Source: DASPHG01 sp035629775 (GTDB lineage: Bacteria; Actinomycetota; Thermoleophilia; Solirubrobacterales; Thermoleophilaceae). Taken from it: a stretch of 64,000 bases of DNA. Location of the stretch: positions 1 to 64,000 of the forward strand of contig DASPHG010000045.1 of NCBI GenBank assembly GCA_035629775.1. The letters run 5' to 3'. The notes under the pieces were generated by a model. The model saw nothing but the letters and a program-made list of their open reading frames with translations. It had not been told where the DNA came from and ran no database searches. Shown piece by piece: positions 7,684 through 16,073 of the stretch. The translations under genes were made by a program, and so were the position numbers. Each line of letters starts with the position of its first letter. Position 1 is the stretch's first letter.

Positions 7684-9269
7684 CGGCGACCCTTTCGCAG
7701 TCGGCCTTCGCCGGGGCGAGGGCGGTGGTGGGGATTTGCCACGGGTGGAGGAGCGAGATTCTTGCCGAGGCGGCGCACGAGCCCCGCGGCCATGCGCTCG
7801 GCGTTGGCGGCGATCGTGAGCGACGGGTTGACGCCCAACGCCGTCGGGACAGCAGCGCCGTCGGTCACGAACAAACCGGGGTGGCCGAAGACCTCGCCGT
7901 GGGCGTCGACGACGCCCGTCTCGGGCGTGTCGGCCATGCGCGCCGTGCCGATCGGGTGCGCGGAGTAGGCCATCTCGCCGTAGGTGGGCGAGACGTTGAA
8001 GGCGACGTCCAGAAGCTGGCCGCCCATGCGCTCGAGCAGGCCGCCCACGATTCGGCGGGCGTCCTCGTAGAGCTTCTGCGTCGTCCGGTCGACGGGGAAG
8101 TCGATATCCGAGATGCCGAAGGCGGGGCTCAGGCCGTACTGGTCGCTGGACGAGACGGCGGTGCGCACCTGTCCCGGGCTTCCGTCCACCCCGATGATGG
8201 CCAGGCCGACCATCCGCTGCCCGTAGTCCCGCATCACGTCCTTCTTTCCCCGCCCCCACCAGCGATCATGCGCGTCACCGTTCAGAAGCGTGGCGGGGGC
8301 CAGCTGGTGCTGGGTGATGATGATGAACCCGTGGCTCTCGAGGAACTCGTAACAGACGGTGTCCATCGCGACGCCCTCGTGCTGACGGGCGAGTCCGTTG
8401 CCGGGAAGGGCGGGGTCCTCGGGCAGGAGCGCAGCGAGCGCGAAGTCGCCGTTGCCGGAGAGGTTTTTGCCTAGCTGCTGCGACAGTCCCGGCAGGAAGG
8501 GGCGCGATCGCAGGAGCAGGCCGGCGGTCCCGATGGCACCACCCGCCACGATTACCTGCTCAGCCTGGATCTCGGTCGTCGCCGACGGCCCCTTCGGCGA
8601 CATGAGGTTCGTCTGGTCCGGCGGGCCGTAGGTGACCCGGTAGCCGCCGTCAGCCGGCGCGATGCGGACGGCCTCGCTCTTGGGGCGGATCTCGGCACCC
8701 GCCCGTTCGGCGCCGAGCAGGTAGTTCATCGGTAAGTGGTTCTTGCGACCGAAGCGGCAGCCCGTGTTGCAGAAACCGCAGTGGAGACAAGCCGTCGTGG
8801 CCTGGCGGATCGGGTCGACGCGGTAGCCGAGGGCATTCATGTGCCGCGCCCACACGCCGCCGCGCTTGGCCACCTCGCGGAAGCTGAGCTGGTGGGTGCC
8901 GAGCGCGGCCTCTGCCCGCCGGTACCACGGGTCGAGCGCACGGCGCGACAGCTCGCGCGGCCAGATGCGTCCGCGCGCGTTCTCGCGGTCGAACACGAAG
9001 CTGGGTGCGCGCAGGCTCGCCCCCGAGTACACGAGCGAGCCGCCGCCTACGCCGGTGCCGGCCAGCACCGTCAGCCCGTTGCCGGTGAACTGGTGCACGA
9101 GCGGAAGCAGCTTCTTCGGGTCGATGTCGACCTGGAGCTCGTCATCGCGGTAGCGGCGCCCTCGCTCGAGCATGACCACGCGGCGTCCCGCGCGCGCGAG
9201 GTAGTAGGCCGTGATCGCGCCGCCGAACCCGGTGCCGACGATGCAGACGTCGGTGCGCTCGGGGCTCAC
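7680..9269 (-). CDS. GMC-family FAD oxidoreductase with Cys cluster (glucose/alcohol dehydrogenase type)
   Basis: 529 residues, FAD-dependent oxidation of an alcohol or sugar. The N-terminal Rossmann fold is VCIVGTGFGGAITAYYLA; a second flavin segment is GTGVGGGSLVYSG. A cysteine cluster CLHCGFCNTGC (Cys161, 164, 167, 171) resembles the Fe-S-binding element of three-subunit FAD-glucose dehydrogenases. The C-terminal catalytic and FAD region contains SAHPIGTARM and VTDGAAVPTALGVNPSLTIAA, shared with cholesterol oxidase relatives. It has no signal peptide of its own, while the upstream gene encodes a Tat-signal protein of the hitch-hiker type. GTG start overlapping that gene by 4 nt. Substrate uncertain. 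Confidence 0.88.
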   Translation of the reverse strand: MSPERTDVCIVGTGFGGAITAYYLARAGRRVVMLERGRRYRDDELQVDIDPKKLLPLVHQFTGNGLTVLAGTGVGGGSLVYSGASLRAPSFVFDRENARGRIWPRELSRRALDPWYRRAEAALGTHQLSFREVAKRGGVWARHMNALGYRVDPIRQATTACLHCGFCNTGCRFGRKNHLPMNYLLGAERAGAEIRPKSEAVRIAPADGGYRVTYGPPDQTNLMSPKGPSATTEIQAEQVIVAGGAIGTAGLLLRSRPFLPGLSQQLGKNLSGNGDFALAALLPEDPALPGNGLARQHEGVAMDTVCYEFLESHGFIIITQHQLAPATLLNGDAHDRWWGRGKKDVMRDYGQRMVGLAIIGVDGSPGQVRTAVSSSDQYGLSPAFGISDIDFPVDRTTQKLYEDARRIVGGLLERMGGQLLDVAFNVSPTYGEMAYSAHPIGTARMADTPETGVVDAHGEVFGHPGLFVTDGAAVPTALGVNPSLTIAANAERMAAGLVRRLGKNLAPPPVANPHHRPRPGEGRLRKGRR

Positions 9270-9883
9270 CGGGGGTTTCCGTCCGCCGTCATGCCCTCGA
9301 AGCTCAGCTCGTAAGTGTGGTGCGGCCAGTAGCCGTCTGAGTGCGGCGGCAGTCCGATGACCTTGAGGCCGACGTCGCCGGCGCTCTGCCCGTAGTAGGC
9401 GAGATAGGTGAGCACGCCGAACAGCGAGTACGCGAGGGCCGTGGGGTTCGAGCCGCCGTCCGGCCAGCCCGGCATGCGGTCGTCGAGCACGCGCTCGCGG
9501 TCGGCGTAGGGGAGCGCAAGGTCGAAGGCCGCCAGACGGCCGAGGATGACCGGCGTCGCGCTTTGCACGTCCGTGTGGATCACGGGAAAGACGGTGGCGA
9601 GGCCGTAGAACGGGTCGTAGAGCACGTCGATGACGCCGGCCTCGACGGCGCCTGGGTCGTGATCGCCGCCACCGGCCGGACCGGGAACGATCGTGTCGGC
9701 GAGCGCCGCGACGGTCGCACGGACCGCCTCGTCGGTGGGTACCGGGGACCGCTGCACGGTGGCGGCCATCGCCGCACCGGCATCCGCCAGCGCCTCGGCG
9801 ACGGCGGTCATTCCCGTGAGGCCGAGGACGCCCGCGCCGCCGGCGGCGAGGAGTCGCCGCCGGGTGAGGAGCTGCCCGTCCAT
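9266..9883 (-). CDS. Tat-exported small subunit (gluconate 2-dehydrogenase subunit 3-like, 'hitch-hiker')
   Basis: 205 residues from the ATG at 9883. The N-terminus MDGQLLTRRRLLAAGGAGVLG is a twin-arginine signal with a hydrophobic stretch. The remainder (AALADTIVPGPAGGGDHDPGA, DVLYDPFYG, FGVLTYLAYYG) matches small subunits that accompany GMC dehydrogenases and carry them through the Tat pore. The upstream in-frame ATG at 9970 would give a 38-residue leader ahead of the RR motif and is less likely. First gene of the minus-strand operon 9883-5711. Confidence 0.78.
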   Translation of the reverse strand: MDGQLLTRRRLLAAGGAGVLGLTGMTAVAEALADAGAAMAATVQRSPVPTDEAVRATVAALADTIVPGPAGGGDHDPGAVEAGVIDVLYDPFYGLATVFPVIHTDVQSATPVILGRLAAFDLALPYADRERVLDDRMPGWPDGGSNPTALAYSLFGVLTYLAYYGQSAGDVGLKVIGLPPHSDGYWPHHTYELSFEGMTADGNPR

Positions 9884-10020
9884 GGTGTCTACAACGAAGC
9901 GCGCGGGGAATGCTTGCTGGCGCCGGTGCGCGCCATGGCGGAGGGGTCTTGTACTAGCTCCCGTTCCCATATTCGTTCCCCCGCTGGCGAGACGGCGCCC
10001 CGGCCCACACGCCCGAGTCC

Positions 10021-10026
10021 TATTCT
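10021..10026 (+). promoter_or_regulatory. Probable -10 box for a leaderless transcript
   Basis: TATTCT lies exactly 6 nt before the ATG at 10033. With a typical 6-7 nt spacing to the start site, transcription would begin at the start codon. No Shine-Dalgarno is present. No clear -35 hexamer is seen. Confidence 0.5.
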
Positions 10027-10032
10027 GTCGCT

Positions 10033-12159
10033 ATGGGGGGAATCCGGGCAGGGGCGCTGGTCGCTGCGCTGACACTCACGCTGCCGCTTGCGACGGCTGA
10101 CGCCAAACGGGCGCCAGAGATCCGCACGCTTTCCAACCGCGCGGATCTGATCAGCGGCGGTGACGCGCTGATCCAGGTGACATTGCCGAAGAAGGCGTCC
10201 AAGCTCAAGGTGAGGGTCAATGGGCGCAATGTCACTCGCCTGCTCACGACGCGCCGGGGCGGTCGCGCCCGTGGCGTAATCACGGGCCTGAGAATCGGTG
10301 AGAATCGAGTGGCCGCTCGCGCCGGGCGCGCGCGGTCCGCGGAGCTCACGATTACGAACCACCCGGTGGGCGGTCCGGTATTCGCCGGCCCCCAGGTCCA
10401 GCCGTGGACCTGCACGACCGAGGAAGCGGGGCTGGGTGAGCCGACGGATCCGCAGTGCAACGCGCCGACGAAGGTGACCTACGTCTACAAGTCGACCGGC
10501 GGCGGAGCGCTTCAGCCCTACGACCCGGCGGATCCGCCGACCGACGTGGCCCAGACGACGACCGACCAGGGAAAGACGGTCCCGTTCGTCGTGCGGGTCG
10601 AGATGGGCACGCAGGACCGTGGCATCTACCGGACGGCGGTGCTCGCGCGGCCAGCCGATGACCTGCGACGGCTACCCGGCTGGAACCACAAGCTGTTCGT
10701 GCCGTTCGGCGGCGGCTGCGCGGCGCTTTACAGGCAGACGGTCCCCGAGGGAACGCCTGACGAGTTTGCGCTCGCGCGCGGGTTCATGGTTACGGCCAGC
10801 GGGCTGAACACGCTCAACCAGAACTGCAACGAGGCGGTCTCGGCCGAGGCCCTGATGATGCAGAAGGAGCACATCGTCGAGCAGTTCGGGGCGATCCGCT
10901 ACACGATGGGCACGGGCGGCTCGGGCGGCGCGATCCAGCAGTACGACATCGCCGCCGCGTATCCCGGCCTGCTCGACGGGATCATGCCGAGTGCCTCGTT
11001 CGCCGACGTGGTGACGACGGAGGCCGAGGTCGTCGATTGCGGCCTCCTCAACAACTACTACTTGAACACGTCGCCCCACCTCTGGGCCAACGGCGCGCAG
11101 CGCGCCGCTGCGGAGGGGCACGCGAACGTGGGGTCGTCGTGCGCGGCCTGGACCGCGCTGTTCCTTCCAGCCGGCGACCCGCAGGGCCGCGGGCCGTTTG
11201 GCCTTCCCGTCCAGGCGCTGGACTGCGGCGTCCCCGCGGACCAGAAGTACCACCCGCAGAACAACCCCGAGGGCGTGCGCTGCGACATTGGTACCTACCA
11301 GGGCTCGATCTACGGCTACCGGCCCGACGGCCTGGCGCGCCGGCCCGTCGACAACGTCGGCATCCAGTACGGCCTGGATGCACTCAACGCCGGGCTGATC
11401 TCGACGGAACAGTTCGTCGATCTCAACGAGAAGATCGGCGGCTACGACATGGACCTCGAGCCGATGCCCGAACGCATGCGGGCCGATCCTCGCTCGCTGC
11501 CCATCGCCTACCGCACCGCACGCGTGGCCGACGCCCGCCAGCTCGCGAAGGTCCCAATCATCGACCTGCGCGGCCAGGACAACGAGGAGATCCACCAGTC
11601 CTACTACTCGTACACGGTGCGCGCGCGGCTGGACGCAGCCAACGGAACGCACGCCAACCAGGTCATATGGACCGGTGCGGTGCCGCTTGCGGGCGACTCG
11701 ACCTTCGCGACGCGCGCGTTCATCCAGATGGACAGGTGGCTCGCCGCGGTCGAGGCCGATAGGTCGAGGGCCTCGCTGCGGCGAAAGGTCATCGAGAACA
11801 GGCCCCCCGGCCTTGGTGACGCCTGCTACCTCGAGGGCCATCAGGTGGTTGACCAGAACAGCTGTCGGCAGCTGTTCCCGTACTACTCCAACCCGCGGAT
11901 CGCGGCCGGAGCGCCGTTCTCGAACGACGTGCTGAAGTGCCGACAGCGGCCGCTCGACCGCTCGGCCTACGAGATCACCTTCAGTGACGCGCAGTGGGAC
12001 CGGCTGACCGAGGTCTTCCCGGGCGGCGTGTGCGACTACCGCCGACCCGGCGTCGGACAGCAGCGCTCGCGGCCGTGGATGACTTTCGCCGACGGCCCCG
12101 GGGGCCGCCCGCTCGGCGCCGCCCCGAGGTCCAGGCCGCTGACGAACAAGCCTGCTTAG
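10033..12159 (+). CDS. Secreted DUF6351-like protein, probable alpha/beta-hydrolase fold
   Basis: 708 residues with an N-terminal signal (GALVAALTLTLPLATADA). Residues about 25-115 form a small basic beta module (LKVRVNGRNVTRLL, GVITGLRIGENRVAAR). The large domain carries a nucleophile-elbow-like GTGGSGGAIQQYDIAAAYPG (Ser297) followed by DGIMPSASFAD, resembling tannase/depolymerase-like esterases. Later parts are rich in Cys and aromatic residues (DCGLLNNYY, CNEAV). From memory the architecture matches the uncharacterised DUF6351 family. It is divergent from the GMC operon, so a functional link is possible but not shown. Hydrolase activity is inference. Confidence 0.72.
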   Translation: MGGIRAGALVAALTLTLPLATADAKRAPEIRTLSNRADLISGGDALIQVTLPKKASKLKVRVNGRNVTRLLTTRRGGRARGVITGLRIGENRVAARAGRARSAELTITNHPVGGPVFAGPQVQPWTCTTEEAGLGEPTDPQCNAPTKVTYVYKSTGGGALQPYDPADPPTDVAQTTTDQGKTVPFVVRVEMGTQDRGIYRTAVLARPADDLRRLPGWNHKLFVPFGGGCAALYRQTVPEGTPDEFALARGFMVTASGLNTLNQNCNEAVSAEALMMQKEHIVEQFGAIRYTMGTGGSGGAIQQYDIAAAYPGLLDGIMPSASFADVVTTEAEVVDCGLLNNYYLNTSPHLWANGAQRAAAEGHANVGSSCAAWTALFLPAGDPQGRGPFGLPVQALDCGVPADQKYHPQNNPEGVRCDIGTYQGSIYGYRPDGLARRPVDNVGIQYGLDALNAGLISTEQFVDLNEKIGGYDMDLEPMPERMRADPRSLPIAYRTARVADARQLAKVPIIDLRGQDNEEIHQSYYSYTVRARLDAANGTHANQVIWTGAVPLAGDSTFATRAFIQMDRWLAAVEADRSRASLRRKVIENRPPGLGDACYLEGHQVVDQNSCRQLFPYYSNPRIAAGAPFSNDVLKCRQRPLDRSAYEITFSDAQWDRLTEVFPGGVCDYRRPGVGQQRSRPWMTFADGPGGRPLGAAPRSRPLTNKPA

Positions 12160-12200
12160 TTCTTCTTGCGTCATCGACCGGTCGCTGGGACCATGTCCTC

Positions 12201-14462
12201 GTGGCCCGACTCGCTCTCCTGGCGGCCCTCGCGCTGCTCGGCACCTCCCCGGCAGCGGCGGCAGCCAAGCCGAAGGTGAAGCGCGTGCTACCCGCGGCCG
12301 CGGTCCCGGGCGCCGCGATCGAGGTCAAGGGCACCGACCTCAAGCGCGCCAAGGTCACCGTTGCGGGCAAGAAGGCGGAGGTGCTCGGTTCGACCAAGAA
12401 GAAGCTTCGCGTGGTCGTCCCTGCTGCGAAGCCCGGCAAGCGGAAGCTGGTCGTCCGCAAGGGGCGGCGCAAGGCCTCCGCGGTGCTACGGATCCTCAAG
12501 CGGTTCGACGGCACCGCGAATTTCAGGCTCGAGAAGTCGCAGGCGAAGACCGCCGGGATCGGTCCGGCCGGCGGCGCCGTCAGCGTCGAGGGAGCGGACG
12601 GCACCCGCTACGAGTTGACCGTCCCGGCCGGCGCGCTGGCGAGCGAGAGGCAGATCTCCGTCACGCCGGTCAAGTCGTTCTCCGGGCTACCGTTCAGCGG
12701 CCGCGCCCGCGGCGCCAGCCTGCAGCCCTCCGGCCTGACCTTCGCAGAGCCGGCCACGCTGACGATCACGGTCAAGAAGGCGCTGCCGAAGGGGACGGTC
12801 GGCTTCAGCACCGCCTCCGACGGCGGCGCGCTCGAGGTCCAGGCGCTCGGAGCCGGCCGCCGCACGCTGAAGATCCGCATCGATCACTTCAGCAGCGGCG
12901 GGGTGGTGCCCACGAACCCAGCAGACTTCGCCAACGCCGTGGCGCCGCTGCTCGTCCAGCAGCCGATGCAGGAGGCGGCGATCCGCAGCATGATCGACCT
13001 GATCGCGACCTACGAGGTCGCGTTCTCGCCCTTCTGCCCCATCCAGCCGGCGTGCGGCGATGCCATCGCGCAAGCGCTCAGCTCGCTCGACACGACGATC
13101 GCGACGCGCTGCGCGGACACGACGCCCTTCGGGCGCACGCTGCGCGCCGCATCGGGAATCTTGCGCCTGCAGGCGATGCGGCAGCAGCTCGACGCCACCG
13201 ACGATCCCAGCCGCACCTGCCGCGAGAGGATCCTCACCGACGTCCTGACCGCCGCCAAGGCGGCGACCTGCGACCAGGGCGCGGACCCACTGGCGGCCCG
13301 CAACGTCCTCGAGATCGACGACCTGCGGCACTGGTTCGCCGGGCAGCAGCAGGCCACGCTCGACCTGGACGGCGACGGCGACTTCACCAACCTCGAGTTC
13401 ATGTACGCGATGGTCGGCGTGCTTTCGACCGAGGGCTTGCAAACGGCCGAGCTCACCGCCCGGACTTGCGCTGACAACGCCATCGCCGGCATCCCGGCGC
13501 ACGCGCGGTCGATTTGCGGCGCGAACCTGGCCGGCGCACTGCGCCGGCTGCAGACCGGGATCGCCTACGGGGTCGCGTTGGAAGACTCGAGCTTCCCCGC
13601 CCAGGCCTACAACGACGCATTTGACTTCTGCCGGCTGGCAGTCGCCGTCGACCCGACCGCCGCGGCGCTCCAGCCGGGCGGCACACAGCAGTTCTCGGCC
13701 GTCGTCTCGAACCTCGTCAATCCCGCCGTCAACAAGGGCGTCACCTGGACGGCGAGCGGTGGGACGGTCTCGAGCACCGGCTTCTACACGGCGCCGAGCC
13801 AGCCCGGCACCTACACGGTCACCGCTACCAGCACGCACAACCCGGCGCGCAAATCGAGCGCCCAGGTGACGGTCGTTGCCGAAACGATTCGGATCGACGG
13901 GGGCGGTGGGAGTGCGGGCGCCGCCGGCGAGCTGAGCTGCTTGAACGCCTCCCCCGAGGAGTGGGGAGACTCCGACGCCTCGGCCAACGCGAACTTCTCG
14001 ATCTCCAAGGGCGGGCAGGGGGAGATCCCCGCCGCCGACTGCGCCCATGGCCTGCAGAAAGCAAGCGGAAGCGGCAGCGCCACCGGCTCGGCGTCGGTGA
14101 CGTCGACGGGAGCGACGCTGAGCGTGAGCGGCCAGGGCTCGATGCAGGGCGAGGGCCACGAGCGCAACTTCAACATCGCCGGGATGTCGGCTGACGGCGC
14201 GATCACGTTCACGGTGCTGTCCGGCTCCGTCGCCTACACGCTCACGTCAAGCCACCAGGCGAACGACGGGGCGGGCAGCCAGGCCGAGAGCTATGCGGGC
14301 ATGGACGGGCTGCCGAGCAGCGGCACGCTGCCCCCGGGCACGTACACGCTGGGCGCGGGGGTGTCCTGCCACGGGTTCATGTCGACGACCACGAGCACCA
14401 TCGATGAAGTCGACTTCAGCTGCGACGGCTCGGCGTCGGCCACGGTGGTGCTGACCTTCTAG
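12201..14462 (+). CDS. Secreted ZU5-like/EF-hand/Ig-like multidomain protein (paralogue of 21724-23784)
   Basis: 753 residues from a GTG 41 nt after the previous stop. Signal peptide VARLALLAALALLG...AAAA; residues about 25-100 form an IPT/TIG-like Lys-rich module (GAAIEVKGTDLKRAKVTVAG); about 115-235 is ZU5-like (GPAGGAVSVEGADGTRYELT, VPAGAL, SGLTFAEPATLTITV). Residues 388-399 (DLDGDGDFTNLE) are a complete 12-residue EF-hand Ca2+ loop. Residues about 485-560 are a bacterial Ig-like repeat (ALQPGGTQQFSAVV, TYTVTAT). The C-terminus is Ser/Gly-rich beta sequence. A weak nAnnnT box (GACCAT, 12189-12194) lies 6 nt before the GTG. Function unknown; probably a surface or matrix protein. Confidence 0.8.
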   Translation: MARLALLAALALLGTSPAAAAAKPKVKRVLPAAAVPGAAIEVKGTDLKRAKVTVAGKKAEVLGSTKKKLRVVVPAAKPGKRKLVVRKGRRKASAVLRILKRFDGTANFRLEKSQAKTAGIGPAGGAVSVEGADGTRYELTVPAGALASERQISVTPVKSFSGLPFSGRARGASLQPSGLTFAEPATLTITVKKALPKGTVGFSTASDGGALEVQALGAGRRTLKIRIDHFSSGGVVPTNPADFANAVAPLLVQQPMQEAAIRSMIDLIATYEVAFSPFCPIQPACGDAIAQALSSLDTTIATRCADTTPFGRTLRAASGILRLQAMRQQLDATDDPSRTCRERILTDVLTAAKAATCDQGADPLAARNVLEIDDLRHWFAGQQQATLDLDGDGDFTNLEFMYAMVGVLSTEGLQTAELTARTCADNAIAGIPAHARSICGANLAGALRRLQTGIAYGVALEDSSFPAQAYNDAFDFCRLAVAVDPTAAALQPGGTQQFSAVVSNLVNPAVNKGVTWTASGGTVSSTGFYTAPSQPGTYTVTATSTHNPARKSSAQVTVVAETIRIDGGGGSAGAAGELSCLNASPEEWGDSDASANANFSISKGGQGEIPAADCAHGLQKASGSGSATGSASVTSTGATLSVSGQGSMQGEGHERNFNIAGMSADGAITFTVLSGSVAYTLTSSHQANDGAGSQAESYAGMDGLPSSGTLPPGTYTLGAGVSCHGFMSTTTSTIDEVDFSCDGSASATVVLTF

Positions 14463-14652
14463 CGAGGCGCGCCGCTGGCGCGGCAACTCGATGCGGTGTA
14501 CGGTCGACTGAGGCCACCCCTTCGCTTCGGCTGCCTCTCGCGCGCACACTTCGGCGCTTGCGACATCGGCGCCCCGTGGTGGCGACGTTGGGATACGCCG
14601 GAGTCTCGACGGACTCGCACGGCTTCCGGTTTTCTCCATAAAGGAGGCGGCC

Positions 14653-15246
14653 ATGCCGCTGTCACAGTCGTCCGATCCGCGCCCCGGCACGGACGGACAC
14701 CCGGTGTTCCCCGGCTGGCGCTGGGCTCTCGTCGTCGGTTTTGCATTCCCGGTGGCCGGCCTGACCGGGTGGGCCGTCGGTGGGCACGTCGACTCGGCCA
14801 GCGCCGCGCTCATTGGAGGCGCGATCACGGGCGCGGGTCTCGGCGCGGCCCAGTGGCTCGCGGCCAAGGAGATGTTCGGTCCGTGGCCGGCGTGGGTCGC
14901 GGCGAGCGCCGTGGGCTACGCCGTCGGGCTCGCGGCGGGCGCGGCACTCGTCGGATACGAGACCAGCCTGGGGTCGCTTGCTGCGATGGGCGCGGTGAGC
15001 GGAGCCGTTCTCGGCGGCGCCCAGGCATTCGCCCTCGCACGGCAGGGTCAGAAGCAGCTCGCTATCGCCTGGGGTGGTGCGATGCCGCTGCTGCTCGCAG
15101 TCGGGTGGAGCGTGACGACGGTCGCGGGCATCGACGTCGACGAGCAGTTCACTGTCTTCGGCGCGGCAGGCGCTGTTGTCTTCATGGTGCTCAGCGGCCT
15201 GCTGCTGGCACGCTTCATGCCGGCGCGCGAGGTAGCCGAGGCGTGA
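14653..15246 (+). CDS. Small multi-spanning membrane protein, unknown function
   Basis: 197 residues, start ATG preceded by a good ribosome site (AAGGAGG at about 14640). After a short Pro/Ser-rich cytosolic head there are about six hydrophobic Ala/Gly-rich segments (WALVVGFAFPVAGLTGWAVG, ALIGGAITGAGLGAAQW, and others), separated by short loops, with no recognised catalytic motif. Its stop overlaps the GTG of the next membrane protein by 4 nt, so the two are coupled. First gene of the cluster leading to the MMPL transporter and multicopper oxidase. Not recognised beyond 'membrane protein'. Confidence 0.78.
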   Translation: MPLSQSSDPRPGTDGHPVFPGWRWALVVGFAFPVAGLTGWAVGGHVDSASAALIGGAITGAGLGAAQWLAAKEMFGPWPAWVAASAVGYAVGLAAGAALVGYETSLGSLAAMGAVSGAVLGGAQAFALARQGQKQLAIAWGGAMPLLLAVGWSVTTVAGIDVDEQFTVFGAAGAVVFMVLSGLLLARFMPAREVAEA

Positions 15247-15920
15247 CCGGGGCGACGTTGATCGCCGTTCCAATCCTGTTCAACGTGGGGTTCGCTCTGC
15301 TCGCGCAGCGCTTCGACTACCCCGACGTCCTCCGGCAGCCCAGCCACGACGTTCTAAGGCGGTTCCGCGAGGGCGGCTCAGCCCTCCTCCTGATCTGGTG
15401 GATGTTCGCGGTGACGGCTGTGCTTTTCGCTCTGCTCGCGGTCCTGCTCGCCGGTGAGCTTGCTGGTGCGGACGGGACGGTGGTAGCCATGTCCGTGGTG
15501 GTCGGTGTCCTGGCATCGGCGGTCCAATTTCTCGGTCTGATCCGCTGGCCGTTCCTCGTGCCCTACCTGGCTCGCGAAGCCGAAAAGGCCCCCGCAGGCT
15601 CGGCCCGCGCGGAGGCTGTCGATGTCGTGTTCCAGTCGTTCAACCGGTACCTCGGGGTCGCGGTGGGAGAGCATCTCGGATACGCGCTGACCGGGCTGTG
15701 GACGGTGCTTGCCGGAGTGGCGTTGATCCAGGCCGAAGCGGTGCCGGCCGCGCTCGGGGTCGCGGGGATCGCGATCGGGCCGCTCTTCACGGTATCGGCG
15801 GTCGAGTTCCTTGGACGCTTCGAGGCTTCCGGCTGGAAGCTCGCCGGCAAGCTGACGCCCATTGCCTACGTCCTGTGGTCGATCTGGCTCGTGGCGATCG
15901 GGATTGCGCTTCTCGCCTGA
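15243..15920 (+). CDS. DUF4386-like membrane protein
   Basis: 225 residues, GTG start overlapping the previous stop (GTGA). About six transmembrane segments are visible: an N-terminal LIAVPILFNVGFALLAQ, then REGGSALLLIWWMFAVTAVL, VVVGVLASAVQFLGLIRW, GEHLGYALTGLWTVL, and a final AYVLWSIWLVAIGIALLA. The order of helices and the central RWPFLVPYLAR loop resemble DUF4386 proteins. Role unknown. It lies 153 nt ahead of the MMPL gene and may belong to the same locus, though that gap could hold a separate promoter. Confidence 0.65.
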   Translation: MTGATLIAVPILFNVGFALLAQRFDYPDVLRQPSHDVLRRFREGGSALLLIWWMFAVTAVLFALLAVLLAGELAGADGTVVAMSVVVGVLASAVQFLGLIRWPFLVPYLAREAEKAPAGSARAEAVDVVFQSFNRYLGVAVGEHLGYALTGLWTVLAGVALIQAEAVPAALGVAGIAIGPLFTVSAVEFLGRFEASGWKLAGKLTPIAYVLWSIWLVAIGIALLA

Positions 15921-16073
15921 CCGTTGCTGCAGTAAGGGCAACCCGTCGAAAGCACGACCCAAGATCACCCGATCGGAGGGTGGCCACCCACGAGGGTTGA
16001 TGAAAGACTGAAGGGAGTTGGGCGGCATCGGCGGGATTGCCTGCTCCCCTTGGACTCGTAGGAGGACTCCCGC

